DNA of 64,000 bases from Empedobacter brevis NBRC 14943 = ATCC 43319 (GTDB lineage Bacteria > Bacteroidota > Bacteroidia > Flavobacteriales > Weeksellaceae): positions 310,001 through 374,000 of the forward strand of contig NZ_KB908292.1 in NCBI RefSeq assembly GCF_000382425.1. Reading direction: 5' to 3'. A program made the translations under genes and the position numbers. The notes beneath the pieces were generated by a model. The model was not told where the DNA came from, ran no database searches, and saw only the letters and a program-made list of their open reading frames with translations. Positions 53,517 to 62,702 of this stretch are shown piece after piece (within the stretch, counting starts at the first letter, position 1; each line of letters begins with the position of its first letter).

Positions 53517-54500
53517 GTGGGAAATAATATAAAAAGAATTGGTGTATTAACCTCCGGAGGTGATGCACCGGGAATGAATGCGGCCTTACGCGCCGTAGTT
53601 AGAGCTTGTAAGTACTACGATATACAATCAGTCGGAATTCGTCAAGGTTACGAAGGCTTGATCAATAATGATATGATAGAGCTTGGTCCTCGTTCAGTAA
53701 AAAACATTATAAATCAAGGCGGTACAATTCTTAAAACAGCTCGTTCTTCGGAATTCAGAACCCCTGAAGGACGTCAAAAAGCTTACAACCATCTAAAAGA
53801 AAATAAAATCGATGCATTAGTGGTTATCGGTGGTGACGGTTCGTTTACTGGAGCAAATATCTTCCATAAAGAATTTGGCGTTCCATTTATAGGAATTCCC
53901 GGAACCATTGACAACGATATTTTTGGAACAGATTTTACAATTGGGTATGACACAGCTTTAAATACTGTGGTTGAAGCAATTGATAAATTAAGAGACACTG
54001 CAACTTCTCACGACCGTGTATTCTTTGTAGAAGTAATGGGACGTGATGCCGGTTTTATTGCTTTAAATAGCGGTATCGCCTCAGGGGCTCAAGATATTTT
54101 AATTCCTGAACAGCGTGACAGCGTAGAAGAATTATGTTCTTCTTTAGAACGTTCGGAGAAATCTGGTAAAAAATCAAGTATTGTTGTCGTTGCCGAGGGC
54201 GAAAAATTAGGCGGTGTGTTCGAATTGGCAAAGCAAGTTCAACAACGTCATCCTGAATATGATATTCGTGTAACAGTTTTAGGTCATATTCAACGTGGAG
54301 GATCTCCATCTTGCCATGATCGTGTATTGGCTAGCCGTTTAGGTATTTCTGCTGTGGAAGGTTTATTAGAAGGAAAAACAAACTTAATGGCAGGAATTCG
54401 TTCAAACAAAGTCGTTTTTACACCTATAGACGAAGCTATTAAAAAACACAACGAAATCGATTCAGAATTAATAAAGGTTGCTAATATTTTAGCTATCTAA
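53517..54500 (+). CDS. pfkA: ATP-dependent 6-phosphofructokinase
   Basis: A 327-residue enzyme of glycolysis, phosphorylating fructose 6-phosphate. The nucleotide motif TSGGDAPGMNAALRAVVR lies near residue 11. Substrate and catalytic residues are in IGGDGSFTGA, PGTIDNDIFGTDFTIGYDTA, MGRDAGFIAL and GHIQRGGSPS, all intact. It uses a GTG start with AAGGG 8 nt upstream (no in-frame ATG fits the N-terminus). It is followed by gap after 37 nt, so the two glycolytic genes are probably cotranscribed. Confidence 0.95.
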   Translation: MGNNIKRIGVLTSGGDAPGMNAALRAVVRACKYYDIQSVGIRQGYEGLINNDMIELGPRSVKNIINQGGTILKTARSSEFRTPEGRQKAYNHLKENKIDALVVIGGDGSFTGANIFHKEFGVPFIGIPGTIDNDIFGTDFTIGYDTALNTVVEAIDKLRDTATSHDRVFFVEVMGRDAGFIALNSGIASGAQDILIPEQRDSVEELCSSLERSEKSGKKSSIVVVAEGEKLGGVFELAKQVQQRHPEYDIRVTVLGHIQRGGSPSCHDRVLASRLGISAVEGLLEGKTNLMAGIRSNKVVFTPIDEAIKKHNEIDSELIKVANILAI

Positions 54501-54519
54501 AACAAAAATTAAAATATAA

Positions 54520-55542
<1,023 letters not shown>

Positions 55543-55566
55543 GCGTAATATAACTTCGTTTATTTT

Positions 55567-55602
55567 AAAAGTCTTTCCAAAATGGAAAGACTTTTATTTT
55601 TT
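55567..55602 (+). terminator. Terminator after gap
   Basis: AAAAGTCTTTCC and GGAAAGACTTTT form a perfect 12-bp stem with a 5-nt loop, followed by ATTTTTT, starting 25 nt after the gap stop. Confidence 0.85.
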
Positions 55603-55660
55603 AATACTTTTTTAATATTTTATGGACTAATATTTGATTTGGTCTTGAAAACACTTCAAG

Positions 55661-55789
55661 ATGAGAAAAAACAGACAAATTATTGAGCCGAAAAAATCTA
55701 CAATTGACAAAATACTAGCTTTTTCTAAATCGCTCTCACATGTTAAAAATCCAAAACTAAATTCAAAAATTAATTATCATTTGAATTAA
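55661..55789 (+). CDS. 42-residue conserved-motif microprotein, copy 1
   Basis: A 42-codon ORF (ATG 55661, TAA 55787-55789) too short for usual gene finding. Its product contains STIDKILAFSKS at residues 13-24. A second ORF of the same size at 56653-56784, on the other side of the sigma-factor gene, has FTIDKILYFSKS at the same place, so the two are paralogues. Short Flavobacteriia proteins with a T-I-(D/Q)-x-(I/L)-L-x-(F/Y)-S-(K/R)-S/A motif seem familiar to me as unnamed hypotheticals. The function is unknown. The rest of the 471-bp stretch before the sigma factor holds the gap terminator and the sigma promoter. Confidence 0.6.
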   Translation: MRKNRQIIEPKKSTIDKILAFSKSLSHVKNPKLNSKINYHLN

Positions 55790-55923
55790 TTTAACTTTAT
55801 CTCTTCTATTTATAAAATTCGTAGTAATGTTAATTTAATATTATTAATAAGTATAAAATTTAACATTTATTTATTTTTTTAAGAACTTTTTAAAAAATTT
55901 TTAGATTTTTTATGTTAAAATAC

Positions 55924-55953
55924 TTGTAACAAATTTTTGTTTAACTATATTTG
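55924..55953 (+). promoter_or_regulatory. Bacteroidetes-type promoter for the sigma-factor gene
   Basis: TTG (55924-55926), 19 nt, TATATTTG (55946-55953): a close match to the Bacteroidetes -33/-7 consensus, giving a 5' leader of about 55 nt before ATG 56014. Confidence 0.65.
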
Positions 55954-56013
55954 GGTAAACAAAAAACACAGCCTATAGATTAAATTCTACTTTATAATTA
56001 ACAATTTACTATT

Positions 56014-56607
56014 ATGAACTATGAAGATGACTCTTTATTAATCCAAGATTATTTAAGAGGTAATGAAAATGCTTTAGAAACATTGATAGAGAAATACAAA
56101 GGAAGAATCTATAGTTTTATATACTCTAAAGTCTTAGATAAAGATGTAACTGAAGATATTTTTCAGGATACTTTTATCAAGGTTATCCTTACACTGAAAG
56201 GTGGACGATATAACGAAGAAGGCAAATTTTTGCCTTGGGTTATGCGTATTGCTCACAATTTGACTATTGACTATTTTCGATCAAACAAAAGAATGCCTAC
56301 TGTCAGTGAAACAGTTGGGTACAACGAAGATTTTAATATTTTTGATTTTATCGGAATTTGTGACGAATGTTCCGAGACTAAAATTATTAAATCACAAATT
56401 GAACATGATTTAAGGAATCTTGTGACACAATTGCCTGATGATCAACGAGAAGTTCTGGAGTTAAGAATTTTTAAAGAATTAAGTTTCAAAGAAATTGCAG
56501 AAGAAACAGATGTAAGTATAAACACTGCACTAGGAAGAATGCGTTATGCCATTATTAACCTTAGAAAAGTAATTGAAAATAATAACATTATTTTAACATT
56601 CGATTAA
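56014..56607 (+). CDS. ECF-type RNA polymerase sigma-70 factor
   Basis: A 197-residue sigma factor with regions 2 and 4 only. Region 2 contains EDIFQDTFIKVILTL and LPWVMRIAHNLTIDYFRSNKR; region 4 contains LPDDQREVLELRIFKELSFKEIAEETDVSINTALGRMRYA, with the helix-turn-helix. No anti-sigma (FecR-type) gene follows; instead a 43-codon microprotein lies 45 nt downstream and another lies upstream. Sigma factors with this plan are core members of Flavobacteriia genomes; the regulon is unknown. Confidence 0.88.
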   Translation: MNYEDDSLLIQDYLRGNENALETLIEKYKGRIYSFIYSKVLDKDVTEDIFQDTFIKVILTLKGGRYNEEGKFLPWVMRIAHNLTIDYFRSNKRMPTVSETVGYNEDFNIFDFIGICDECSETKIIKSQIEHDLRNLVTQLPDDQREVLELRIFKELSFKEIAEETDVSINTALGRMRYAIINLRKVIENNNIILTFD

Positions 56608-56652
56608 AAAATAAACTTATCTATTTAGCGTTTTCACAATAAATAAGTTTAA

Positions 56653-56784
56653 ATGATAGAATTTTACTCTGAAAATTTACAACCACAACAATTTACAATT
56701 GATAAAATATTATATTTTTCAAAATCAGTTAGGTTTATTAAGTCAACACTATTACATGAGGATTTTATCATAAATATGAACTAA
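56653..56784 (+). CDS. 43-residue conserved-motif microprotein, copy 2
   Basis: A 43-codon ORF (ATG 56653, TAA 56782-56784) 45 nt after the sigma-factor stop and probably cotranscribed with it. FTIDKILYFSKS at residues 14-25 matches STIDKILAFSKS of the ORF at 55661-55789, and both end in a hydrophobic/Asn tail (INMN versus YHLN). The pairing on either side of a sigma gene suggests a small regulator of the sigma factor or a duplicated accessory peptide. The terminator at 56805 follows directly. Confidence 0.6.
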   Translation: MIEFYSENLQPQQFTIDKILYFSKSVRFIKSTLLHEDFIINMN

Positions 56785-56804
56785 ATTTGTTTTGAATTTT
56801 CAAT

Positions 56805-56842
56805 AAAAAAGGTCTAAAATGTTAAACATTTTAGACCTTTTT
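56805..56842. terminator. Bidirectional terminator between the sigma unit and aspS
   Basis: AAAAAAGGTCTAAAATG pairs with CATTTTAGACCTTTTT around a 5-nt loop TTAAA. The stem is 16 bp, with T tracts on both strands, serving the convergent sigma/microprotein unit and aspS. Confidence 0.85.
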
Positions 56843-56866
56843 GTATGATGTGATTCTTCTTATAAA

Positions 56867-58624
56867 TTATTTTGATGTAAAAGTAGAAGCTATAAATAAC
56901 TCATCCATTTGAGTCTGATCAATCGGAGCCGGAGCATCAATCATCACATCGCGTCCTGAATTATTTTTCGGAAATGCAATGTAATCACGAATTGTCTCAG
57001 AACCATCTAAAATTGATACAAAACGATCAAAACCGAATGCCAGTCCTCCATGAGGTGGGGCTCCATATTTGAATGCATTCATTAAGAAACCAAATTGTGC
57101 TTCTGCCTGTTCAGGTGTAAATCCTAATAATTCGAACATTCTTGCTTGAATATTTTTATCAAAAATACGAATAGAACCTCCTCCGATTTCATTTCCATTC
57201 AACACTAAATCATAAGCATTGGCACGAACTTCTCCGGGATTCGAATCAATCAAATCCATATCTTCAGGTTTTGGAGAGGTGAACGGATGATGCATCGCAT
57301 GGTATCGCTCAGATTCGTCATCCCATTCTAATAATGGGAAATCTACAACCCATAATGGAGCAAAAATTTCAGGATTACGTAATCCTAAACGTTCTGCAAT
57401 TTCCATACGTAAAGCAGACAATTGAGAACGAACCTTATTTGTATTACCAGACATCACTAACAATAAATCTCCAGCCTTAGCATTCATACGTTCTGCCCAA
57501 GCCGCTAAATCTTCCTGAGAATAAAATTTATCCACAGAAGATTTGTAAGTTCCATCTTCATTGCAACGCACCCAAACCAAACCAGTTGCACCGATTTGCG
57601 GACGTTGTACCCATTCAATTAATTTATCAATTTCCTTACGCGTATAAGAATTACATCCCTCTGCAGCAATTCCTACAATTAGTTCTTGCTCATCAAATAT
57701 TTTGAAATCATGACCTTTTGCTAAATCAGTAATTTCGCCGAATTCCATTCCGAAACGGATATCCGGTTTATCATTTCCATAACGGCGCATTGCATCTGCA
57801 AATGTCATTCGAGGAAATTGTTCAAAATCTAATCCTTTGAATGTTTTTAATAAATGTTTTGCCAGACCTTCGAAAACATTCATGATATCCTCTTGTTCAA
57901 CAAACGACATTTCACAGTCAATTTGTGTAAATTCTGGTTGACGATCCGCACGTAAATCTTCATCACGGAAACATTTTACAATTTGGAAATAACGATCTAA
58001 TCCTCCTACCATTAACAATTGTTTGAATGTCTGAGGAGATTGTGGTAATGCATAGAATTCTCCCGGATTCATGCGAGATGGAACCACAAAATCACGTGCA
58101 CCTTCTGGAGTAGATTTAATTAAAACAGGTGTTTCAACTTCTACAAATTCTTGTGCATCTAAATATTTACGAACCTCTTGCGCTACTTTAGAACGGAAGA
58201 TTAATTTTTCTTTTACCGGGTTACGACGAATATCTAAATAACGATATTTCATACGAATATCTTCTCCCCCGTCCGTATTATCTTCGATAGTAAAAGGAGG
58301 TAAAGCTGATTCATTCAAGATAGTGATGTTTTCAGCTAAAATTTCGATATCTCCTGTCGGAATATTTGGGTTTTTTGAAGCTCTTTCAATCACAGTACCT
58401 GTAACTTGAATAACAAACTCGCGTCCTAAGTGACGAGCTGTTTCAAATAATTCTTTGGAAGAGCGTTCTTCGTCTAAGATAATTTGTGTGATTCCATAAC
58501 GGTCACGTAAATCGATCCACATCATAAAACCTTTATCACGTAACGTTGATACCCAACCGCTTAACGTAACTTTTTCATTAATGTTGGCTTGTGTTAGTTC
58601 ACCACAAGTATGAGTTCTAAACAT
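56867..58624 (-). CDS. aspS: Aspartyl-tRNA synthetase
   Basis: A 585-residue class II synthetase of bacterial type. An N-terminal OB-fold anticodon domain ([25 protein letters not shown]) is followed by motif 2 ([18 protein letters not shown]), the bacterial GAD insertion (about residues 280-410) and motif 3 ([15 protein letters not shown]). The [20 protein letters not shown] segment is the usual substrate region. Length and motif order are those of the family, with no break. The gene is monocistronic, with a TACCTTTG -7 element on the - strand at 58645-58652. Confidence 0.95.
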   Translation of the reverse strand: MFRTHTCGELTQANINEKVTLSGWVSTLRDKGFMMWIDLRDRYGITQIILDEERSSKELFETARHLGREFVIQVTGTVIERASKNPNIPTGDIEILAENITILNESALPPFTIEDNTDGGEDIRMKYRYLDIRRNPVKEKLIFRSKVAQEVRKYLDAQEFVEVETPVLIKSTPEGARDFVVPSRMNPGEFYALPQSPQTFKQLLMVGGLDRYFQIVKCFRDEDLRADRQPEFTQIDCEMSFVEQEDIMNVFEGLAKHLLKTFKGLDFEQFPRMTFADAMRRYGNDKPDIRFGMEFGEITDLAKGHDFKIFDEQELIVGIAAEGCNSYTRKEIDKLIEWVQRPQIGATGLVWVRCNEDGTYKSSVDKFYSQEDLAAWAERMNAKAGDLLLVMSGNTNKVRSQLSALRMEIAERLGLRNPEIFAPLWVVDFPLLEWDDESERYHAMHHPFTSPKPEDMDLIDSNPGEVRANAYDLVLNGNEIGGGSIRIFDKNIQARMFELLGFTPEQAEAQFGFLMNAFKYGAPPHGGLAFGFDRFVSILDGSETIRDYIAFPKNNSGRDVMIDAPAPIDQTQMDELFIASTFTSK

Positions 58625-58644
58625 TTGTCGTCAAATTTATAGGG

Positions 58645-58652
58645 CAAAGGTA
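58645..58652 (-). promoter_or_regulatory. Bacteroidetes -7 element for aspS
   Basis: TACCTTTG on the - strand, 20 nt upstream of the aspS start; no convincing -33 TTG. Confidence 0.4.
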
Positions 58653-58710
58653 AAGTTTTGGTGTGAAATAAAGAAGTTATCTCATTCTTTTGAGTAAATA
58701 AATTTTACTC

Positions 58711-58742
58711 AAAAAAGCGATTCAAATTTGAATCGCTTTTTT
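58711..58742 (-). terminator. Terminator after the APC permease gene
   Basis: A perfect 32-bp palindrome, AAAAAAGCGATTCAAA with TTTGAATCGCTTTTTT, 5 nt after the permease stop on the - strand, ending in six T. A second hairpin (TTTTGAGTAAA with TTTACTCAAAA, 58688-58714) abuts and overlaps it by 4 nt. Confidence 0.85.
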
Positions 58743-58746
58743 AGTA

Positions 58747-60654
58747 TTATGAATTTTGATTTCTCAATTTACTATGTTTATACCCATATGTAAAATATAT
58801 GGTTAAACCGATCGCAATCCAAACCAAGAAAATCATCCAGTTTTTAAGTCCTAATTGTGCCATCATATAAAAACAGCACAGCATACCTGCTAACGGAATA
58901 ATAGAAGTTCGTTTAAAAAATGTTCTAATGACCATAAAAACATAGATCATTAAAAAGATAATCATCGGAATTTTGTGTTTAAAAACATCCCATCCTTTTT
59001 CCATTTTTTTATCTTCATAAACAGGTAATTTACTTAGAGTTGATTCATATTGTTCTGCTGTCAGTCCAGTCAAATAATCATCTAAATGTTCTACTTCATC
59101 TCCTGTCAAATTATTGATCGTTGCATAAGAATCTTTCAGCTCTTTTGGAGTTAACGAACCAACAAATTGTTCCACAGGCATTACTTGTGGTTTATTTGTA
59201 AAGAAAGTAATCGAATCATCTTTGAAAGTTGTTGCGCATAAAAATACAATTGCAGCCGTCACAATTGGCATGATAAATTTTGCATCAATAAAAGGTGTTT
59301 TAAAATTTCCTCGCTTGGCATTCGGGTCAGCATCCATTTTAAGAACAGCTGCACAAACCAATACAAAGGCGAACAAAGTTCCGATAGAACAAGCGTCTAC
59401 AACCAGTTCCAAATCAGTAAATAAAATTGGCACACCTACTACAAATCCGGTAAACACTGTCGCAAAAGATGGGGTTTTAAATTTGGGATGTATTTTTGAG
59501 AATTTCTTAGGCAGCAAACCATCACGCGACATTGTCATCCAAATACGAGGTTGTCCAATCTGAAATACAATAAAAACACTGGCCATGGCAACTACAGCTG
59601 AAAAAGCAATAATTCCGGCAAGCCATTTCAAATCTTTTATTTTATCAAAAACATAAGCCAAAGGATCGCCCACATTCAATTCAGAATAATGCACCATTCC
59701 TGTAATAACCAAAGCAATTAAAACATACAAAATGGTACAAATAATGATTGATGCAAAAATACCACGTGGCAAATCTCGTTTTGGATCTTTACATTCTTCT
59801 GCTGTTGTACTAATCGCATCAAACCCTATGTAGGCATAAAATACAGAAGAAACACCAGCCAAAACCCCTCCTATTCCATTCGGAGCAAAAGGATCCCAGT
59901 TATCAGGATTCACATAAAAAGCTCCTACAATTATCACTAAAAATACAACCGCTAATTTCAAAACAACCATTGCATTACTTGCCTTCCTCGATTCGTTAAT
60001 CCCACGATAAACCAAAGCTGTAATCAAGAATGTAATGATTAAAGCTGGGATATCCACAACCAAATTAAATCCCACATAAGGTGCATCTTTAAATGCCAAA
60101 TACTTTGGAATCTCTTGTGCATAGGGTGAATTTGCAATACCTTCTAATGTCTTACCTTTTGCTAATTCATTCGACACAAATTCAAATCCTTCTTTTGCCG
60201 TAAAATAATCCATGGTCATCCATTCCGGAAGATGAATTCCAAGCCCGGAGAGCAGTGTCGTGAAATAATCGCTCCACGAAATAGCCAGTACTATATTTCC
60301 AATTGCATATTCCATAATCAATGCCCAACCAATAACCCAAGCAAACAATTCGCCGAAAGCAACATAGCTGTACGTGTAAGCACTACCGGAAACCGGCACT
60401 AATGAAGCAAATTCGGCATAAGCAAAAGCAGTAAATCCACATGCAATTGCGGTAAATATAAATAAGAAGATAACTGCTGGACCACCTTCAAAACTCGCTC
60501 GGCCAATGGTACTAAAAATACCTGCTCCAACAATTGCGGCAATACCAAAACCTGTTAAATCTCGAACACCTAGAGTTCTTTCCATTTTAGCCGAATTTTT
60601 GGCTGATTCTGCTAAAATAGATTCGACAGATTTTTTTCTGAATAATTGTGACAT
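58747..60654 (-). CDS. APC-superfamily amino acid permease
   Basis: A 635-residue inner-membrane transporter with about 12-14 hydrophobic helices. It starts with a cytoplasmic arm (KNSAKMERTLGVRDLTGFGIAAIVGAGIFSTIG), the canonical first-helix GAGIF motif of APC transporters. The helix-6 region is GVSSVFYAYIGFDAISTTAEECKDPKRDLP, as in cationic amino acid transporter-like permeases. Two large loops are inserted, one before helix 5 (about residues 150-200) and a long acidic one near the C-terminus (about residues 485-560). The substrate is unknown. The stand-alone gene has a TATATTTG -7 element on the - strand at 60673-60680 and a strong terminator. Confidence 0.88.
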   Translation of the reverse strand: MSQLFRKKSVESILAESAKNSAKMERTLGVRDLTGFGIAAIVGAGIFSTIGRASFEGGPAVIFLFIFTAIACGFTAFAYAEFASLVPVSGSAYTYSYVAFGELFAWVIGWALIMEYAIGNIVLAISWSDYFTTLLSGLGIHLPEWMTMDYFTAKEGFEFVSNELAKGKTLEGIANSPYAQEIPKYLAFKDAPYVGFNLVVDIPALIITFLITALVYRGINESRKASNAMVVLKLAVVFLVIIVGAFYVNPDNWDPFAPNGIGGVLAGVSSVFYAYIGFDAISTTAEECKDPKRDLPRGIFASIIICTILYVLIALVITGMVHYSELNVGDPLAYVFDKIKDLKWLAGIIAFSAVVAMASVFIVFQIGQPRIWMTMSRDGLLPKKFSKIHPKFKTPSFATVFTGFVVGVPILFTDLELVVDACSIGTLFAFVLVCAAVLKMDADPNAKRGNFKTPFIDAKFIMPIVTAAIVFLCATTFKDDSITFFTNKPQVMPVEQFVGSLTPKELKDSYATINNLTGDEVEHLDDYLTGLTAEQYESTLSKLPVYEDKKMEKGWDVFKHKIPMIIFLMIYVFMVIRTFFKRTSIIPLAGMLCCFYMMAQLGLKNWMIFLVWIAIGLTIYFTYGYKHSKLRNQNS

Positions 60655-60672
60655 AATTTATTTAAAAACGGG

Positions 60673-60680
60673 CAAATATA
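60673..60680 (-). promoter_or_regulatory. Bacteroidetes -7 element for the APC permease
   Basis: TATATTTG on the - strand, 18 nt upstream of the permease start; the -33 region is unclear. Confidence 0.4.
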
Positions 60681-60794
60681 AAAAAGTCAATTCCAAAATC
60701 GGATAGATTTCGCATAAATATTGGTTTTTTATGCAAATTTTCTTTTTTCTTTTGCGGGGTTAGATTAATTTTAAATTTAAATCAAAAAATTAAC

Positions 60795-61820
60795 ATGAAA
60801 CAATTTTTATTTGCAATTGTGATAGCGGCAACGTTGGTAAGTTGCGATTCCACAAGATCAATCTCTCAGGAGAAGTACCAGAAAAGTCTTGTAAAATACT
60901 CAGACAAAATTTCTGAAGCTGAGTTGAAAAAGAATCTATATATCATTGCTGGAAATGAAATGGAAGGTAGAAACGCCGGAAGTGAAGGCGAAATAAAGGC
61001 TGGTAATTACATTGCCAATTATTACAAAGAATTAGGGATAAATGGTCCTAACAATAATTATTTCCAAATTATTCCTGCTCAAACATTCAATCGTGTAAAA
61101 GGGGAAATGCGCAACGTTATGGGATTTATCAAAGGTTCTGAAAAACCTGATGAAATAGTTGTCATTTCTGCTCATTATGACCACGAAGGCATTAAAAATG
61201 GAAAATTATATGCAGGTGCTGATGATGATGGTTCAGGGACTGTTGCTGTGATGGAAATTGGCCGTATTTTCCGTGAAGCCGAAAAAAAAGGAATTCATCC
61301 AAAACGCTCTGTTTTATTATTACATGTTTCGGGTGAGGAAAAAGGTTTATTAGGTTCTAAATATTATTCAGATCACCCAATTTTTCCATTAGTAAATACT
61401 GTTGCAAATGTAAATATAGATATGATTGGACGTGTTGATTACGAACATAACGAACAAACACGGGATTTTGTTTATGTAATTGGGTCTGAAATGTTATCTT
61501 CTGATTTACATAAAGCTGTATTAGCGGCCAACGAAGGTTTAGGAATTGATTTAGACATGCGTTATAACACACCAGATGATCCAAATCGTTTCTATTACCG
61601 CTCTGATCATTATAACTTTGCAAAACATAATATTCCTTCTGTTTTCTTTTTTAATGGTGTTCACGATGATTACCATCAACCGGGAGATACGCCAGATAAA
61701 ATTGAATATGATTTGTTAACACGTAGAACAAAGTTGGCATTCAATACAATTTGGTTATTAGCAAATGCAGAAAGCAGACCTGTTGTAGATAAAAATTCTC
61801 CGATGCCTTCGACAAGATAG
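60795..61820 (+). CDS. M28-family peptidase lipoprotein
   Basis: A 341-residue exported metallopeptidase. The signal ends in a lipobox (TLVSC, Cys at about residue 17). The M28 zinc ligands are clear: ISAHYDHEG, GADDDGSGTVAVMEI, the SGEEKGLLGS catalytic Glu, NVNIDMIGR and the final FNGVHDDYHQPGDTPDKI His. An SAHYDH motif of this kind suggests a processive aminopeptidase acting in the periplasm or at the surface. It is a single gene with no clear operon partner; the 125 bp after it hold no feature. Confidence 0.9.
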   Translation: MKQFLFAIVIAATLVSCDSTRSISQEKYQKSLVKYSDKISEAELKKNLYIIAGNEMEGRNAGSEGEIKAGNYIANYYKELGINGPNNNYFQIIPAQTFNRVKGEMRNVMGFIKGSEKPDEIVVISAHYDHEGIKNGKLYAGADDDGSGTVAVMEIGRIFREAEKKGIHPKRSVLLLHVSGEEKGLLGSKYYSDHPIFPLVNTVANVNIDMIGRVDYEHNEQTRDFVYVIGSEMLSSDLHKAVLAANEGLGIDLDMRYNTPDDPNRFYYRSDHYNFAKHNIPSVFFFNGVHDDYHQPGDTPDKIEYDLLTRRTKLAFNTIWLLANAESRPVVDKNSPMPSTR

Positions 61821-61966
61821 TTGAGAGAATATACATAAAAAATCCCTTCTGATTTTATTAAAGTTCCAAAAACAGAAATAATTAATACTTTTTACATTAA
61901 AGAATTAAAAAGCCTTAATTTATTTATAACTTATGGAACGATTCAATGATAATACATAACATAAAA

Positions 61967-62611
61967 ATGAAATTTAAAATATTAAAATTCACCCTTATAT
62001 CTATTTTATTTATTTGTACAACTATATTAATTCAAAGTTGTGCGTTATCTGCAATTTCAAGTGAACTAATGCATTTCAAAAAAGAAACTGCACAAAATGG
62101 ATTAATTGTTGGTTCAATAACATTTCCCTCAGAAAAAGCGAGATATACTGGATACTTTATTAGAATAACTTCAATAGATTCTGATGAAAAAGTTGCTAAA
62201 AAAAATTCTACTGAAATTCATATAAGTCCTGATCAAATATTTAAAATGAAACACACAGGCCAATTAGACAATCAAAAAACTTATTTATTCGCAATTGAAA
62301 GACCAGAAGGAAATTATGAAATACCAAGTATACGTTTGTTTACAAATAGTGGAGTTCCATCACTACAACGAACTAATTACGTTGGTGGTTTTTCAATCCC
62401 ATTCAATGTTAAAAAAGGAGAAATTACTTATGTAGGAAATATTGTATTTGATGAGTATGCTAATAAAGATATTATTCCAGTTAACTATAGAAATAATTTT
62501 CAAAAAGATATAAATGCTATAAAAATAATTCAACCTTATGTTGATTGGGACACAGCTATTAATGATACAAATAGAAATATTGATTACAATAATAAAAAAG
62601 TAAAAAAATAA
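61967..62611 (+). CDS. Lipoprotein of unknown function
   Basis: A 214-residue protein with a lipoprotein signal: hydrophobic ISILFICTTILI followed by QSCALS (Cys at about residue 23). The mature part is a beta-rich domain (QNGLIVGSITFPSEKARYTGYFIRITSI, KKGEITYVGNIVFDEY), a layout of the Bacteroidetes lipoproteins that carry small carbohydrate- or protein-binding modules. ATG 61967 is preferred over ATG 61946 because it opens directly with the basic signal-peptide start. No family is recognised. Confidence 0.6.
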   Translation: MKFKILKFTLISILFICTTILIQSCALSAISSELMHFKKETAQNGLIVGSITFPSEKARYTGYFIRITSIDSDEKVAKKNSTEIHISPDQIFKMKHTGQLDNQKTYLFAIERPEGNYEIPSIRLFTNSGVPSLQRTNYVGGFSIPFNVKKGEITYVGNIVFDEYANKDIIPVNYRNNFQKDINAIKIIQPYVDWDTAINDTNRNIDYNNKKVKK

Positions 62612-62674
62612 AAAGGTTGGTTGAGAATCAAAAAAAATTAAAACTCCTTTCTTTTAACTATTCCGGCAATTCCG

Positions 62675-62682
62675 TAACTTTG
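62675..62682 (+). promoter_or_regulatory. Bacteroidetes -7 element for the dipeptidase gene
   Basis: TAACTTTG, 20 nt upstream of ATG 62703, matches TAnnTTTG. The -33 position is T-rich only. Confidence 0.45.
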
Positions 62683-62702
62683 AGGAACAAAAAATACAAA
62701 CA

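Noticed and set aside
59222-59563. 113-codon + strand frame opposite the permease gene
   Set aside because: Antisense shadow in a strongly supported transporter gene.
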